A DNA stretch of 64,000 bases, from assembly GCF_024345795.1 (NCBI RefSeq), contig NZ_JAGQBU010000003.1, positions 1 to 64,000 of the forward strand. The letters are read 5' to 3'. Shown here in pieces: positions 62,797-64,000 of the stretch; the first letter of the stretch is position 1, and every line of letters begins with the position of its first letter. Source of the stretch: Synechococcus sp. J7-Johnson. GTDB taxonomy: Bacteria; Cyanobacteriota; Cyanobacteriia; PCC-6307; Cyanobiaceae. Under the pieces are notes generated by a model. The model saw only the letters and a program-made list of their open reading frames with translations, was not told the DNA's origin and searched no databases. Position numbers and translations under genes: made by a program.

Positions 62797-64000
62797 ATGG
62801 GACTTCCCTTGCCGGTCCCAGGAACGGAACTGGATCTGTGCATTTCCGGCCTCAACCATCACGGCCAGGGTGTGGCGCGCATCGCCTCCGATGAAGGGAC
62901 GGCTCCCGACCTGGTGGTCTTCGTGCCCGATGCCTTACCGGGGGAGCGGGTGCGTGCCCGGGTGCACCACAAGGCCCAGCGCCATCTGGTGGCCCATCCT
63001 CTGGAGCGACACAACGATGCCCCCGAGCGGCGTCAGCCCCCCTGCATCCTTGCTTCCGACTGCGGCGGCTGCGGCGTGCAGCACCTCAGCGACCAGGCCC
63101 AGCTGGCCTGGAAGCAGGAACTGGTCCAGCAGGCCCTGCGCCGCATCGGCGGTCAGACGCTTGAGGTGGAGCCCATCCTGGCCTCAGCCACCCCCCTGGG
63201 GTATCGCAACCGCACCACGATCCCCCTGGAGCGCTGTCCCGATGGGCAACTGCGGGCGGGTTTCTACCGCAGCGGCACTCACCGGATCGTGAACATGAAC
63301 CGCTGCCCGGTGCTCGATCCCCGCATCGATTGCCTGATCGCTCCGCTCAAGCGCGATCTGGAGCAGAGCGACTGGCCTGTGGATGTGGATCTGACTGAGG
63401 GCGGCGGCCTTCGCCACCTGGCCCTGCGAGTCGGGCACCACAGCGGTGAAGTGCTGCTCACTCTGATCAGCAGCCACAGTGACCTGCCCGACCTGGCGGC
63501 CATGGCGGAAATCTGGATGGAGCGCTGGCCTGAGCTGGTGGGCGTCGGCCTCAACATCCAGCCCCTGCCCACCAACACTCTGATGGGACCGCGCACCCTG
63601 GAGATCGCCGGTCGTCCCTGGCTGAACGACAGCTTCGCGGGCCTCGAGCTCCGGATCGGTCCCGACACCTTCTTCCAGGTGCACACCGCCCAGGCCGAGC
63701 GCCTGGTGCCCCTGCTGATCGAGGCCCTCCTCCCGGCCCCTGGCCGCCGCCTCGTCGATGCCTACTGCGGCATCGGCACGTTCAGCCTGCCCCTGGCCGC
63801 CGCCGGTGCTCGGGTGCTGGGCCTGGAGCAGCACCCCTCCAGCGTGGAGCAGGCCCGGCTGAATGCCGGACTCAATGGGCTCAATGGTCTGACCCTCGAA
63901 GCCGCTGATGTGGCTCTGGCCCTGCCCGAAGCCCTGGAGGGAGCCCACGGGCTGCTGCTGGATCCGCCACGCAAGGGTTTGCCGGAGCGGGTCTGCGAAG
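62797..64000 (+). CDS. rlmD: 23S rRNA m5U methyltransferase (RlmD/RumA-like), partial
   Basis: The frame runs from the ATG at 62797 to the end of the window with no stop, so the 3' end is missing (about 400 codons seen). It begins with a TRAM-like domain (LDLCISGLNHHGQGVARIAS). The 4Fe-4S ligands lie in PPCILASDCGGCGVQHLSDQ, with a fourth Cys in MNRCPVLD. The SAM-binding part has VDAYCGIGTFSLPLAAAGA and ends at LLLDPPRKGLPERV. It is divergent from apcD with 121 bp between starts. Confidence 0.9.
   Translation, partial: MGLPLPVPGTELDLCISGLNHHGQGVARIASDEGTAPDLVVFVPDALPGERVRARVHHKAQRHLVAHPLERHNDAPERRQPPCILASDCGGCGVQHLSDQAQLAWKQELVQQALRRIGGQTLEVEPILASATPLGYRNRTTIPLERCPDGQLRAGFYRSGTHRIVNMNRCPVLDPRIDCLIAPLKRDLEQSDWPVDVDLTEGGGLRHLALRVGHHSGEVLLTLISSHSDLPDLAAMAEIWMERWPELVGVGLNIQPLPTNTLMGPRTLEIAGRPWLNDSFAGLELRIGPDTFFQVHTAQAERLVPLLIEALLPAPGRRLVDAYCGIGTFSLPLAAAGARVLGLEQHPSSVEQARLNAGLNGLNGLTLEAADVALALPEALEGAHGLLLDPPRKGLPERVCE

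Overview
The window looks like a chromosomal segment of a phycobilisome-containing unicellular picocyanobacterium, probably a freshwater or brackish Synechococcus/Cyanobium-type alpha-cyanobacterium. The evidence is an allophycocyanin alpha-B gene (apcD), a cyanobacterial Hfq divergent from dapF, Ycf35, the DUF3110, DUF1995, DUF3370 and DUF4330 families, a HemJ-type protoporphyrinogen oxidase, high GC, very tight gene packing and many GTG starts. The species assignment is an inference from gene content.

Region 1 (about 1-5.7 kb) is a decaying accessory region. It holds a GH63-type glycosidase gene that lacks its N-terminal part, a small membrane protein, a broken thioredoxin-like (DipZ-type) gene, the C-terminal remnant of a TetR-type regulator, a lower-GC patch with a YciI-like protein and a small membrane protein, and an IS1595-family element with 22-bp inverted repeats and a perfect 8-bp target duplication but a frameshifted transposase.

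Region 2 (5.7-11.5 kb) has a 2x[4Fe-4S] ferredoxin, hisZ, an inositol-monophosphatase-family gene, a 2Fe-2S ferredoxin, tRNA-Ser(GGA) with a terminator, and pstCAB for phosphate uptake. Region 3 (11.7-17.7 kb) has a dnaK/dnaJ pair, a DUF3110 gene, murQ, mtnP and a cyclophilin. Region 4 (17.7-31.6 kb) has ribBA, argC, purN, ycf35, an M61 peptidase, an amidase, a lysozyme-like secreted protein, pgi, the formaldehyde detoxification pair frmA-frmB, and leuS. Region 5 (31.7-42.8 kb) has hfq divergent from dapF (which carries a Cys-rich tail), a cysteine desulfurase, DUF1995 and DUF4330 proteins, dacB, a coiled-coil DivIVA-like protein, coaD, a flavin reductase, uvrC, hemJ, a PHP hydrolase and a conserved hypothetical.

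Region 6 (42.8-64 kb) has cobN, ilvE and metH (cobalamin synthesis beside a cobalamin-dependent enzyme), small hypotheticals, a DUF2237 protein, an SDR, gpsA, a PhzF protein, a SpoIID-like protein, an Ap4A phosphorylase, a group-3-like sigma factor, a DUF3370 protein, a protein with a ribbon-helix-helix-like N-terminus and a C-terminal J domain, a roughly 1.1-kb gene-poor stretch, apcD, and a 3'-truncated rRNA m5U methyltransferase gene. Apart from the left edge, this is ordinary housekeeping DNA. The notable items are the decayed left edge, several non-canonical or squeezed start sites, domain fusions or tails (dapF, metH, ribBA, the J-domain protein), and palindromes carrying the stop codons of convergent gene pairs.
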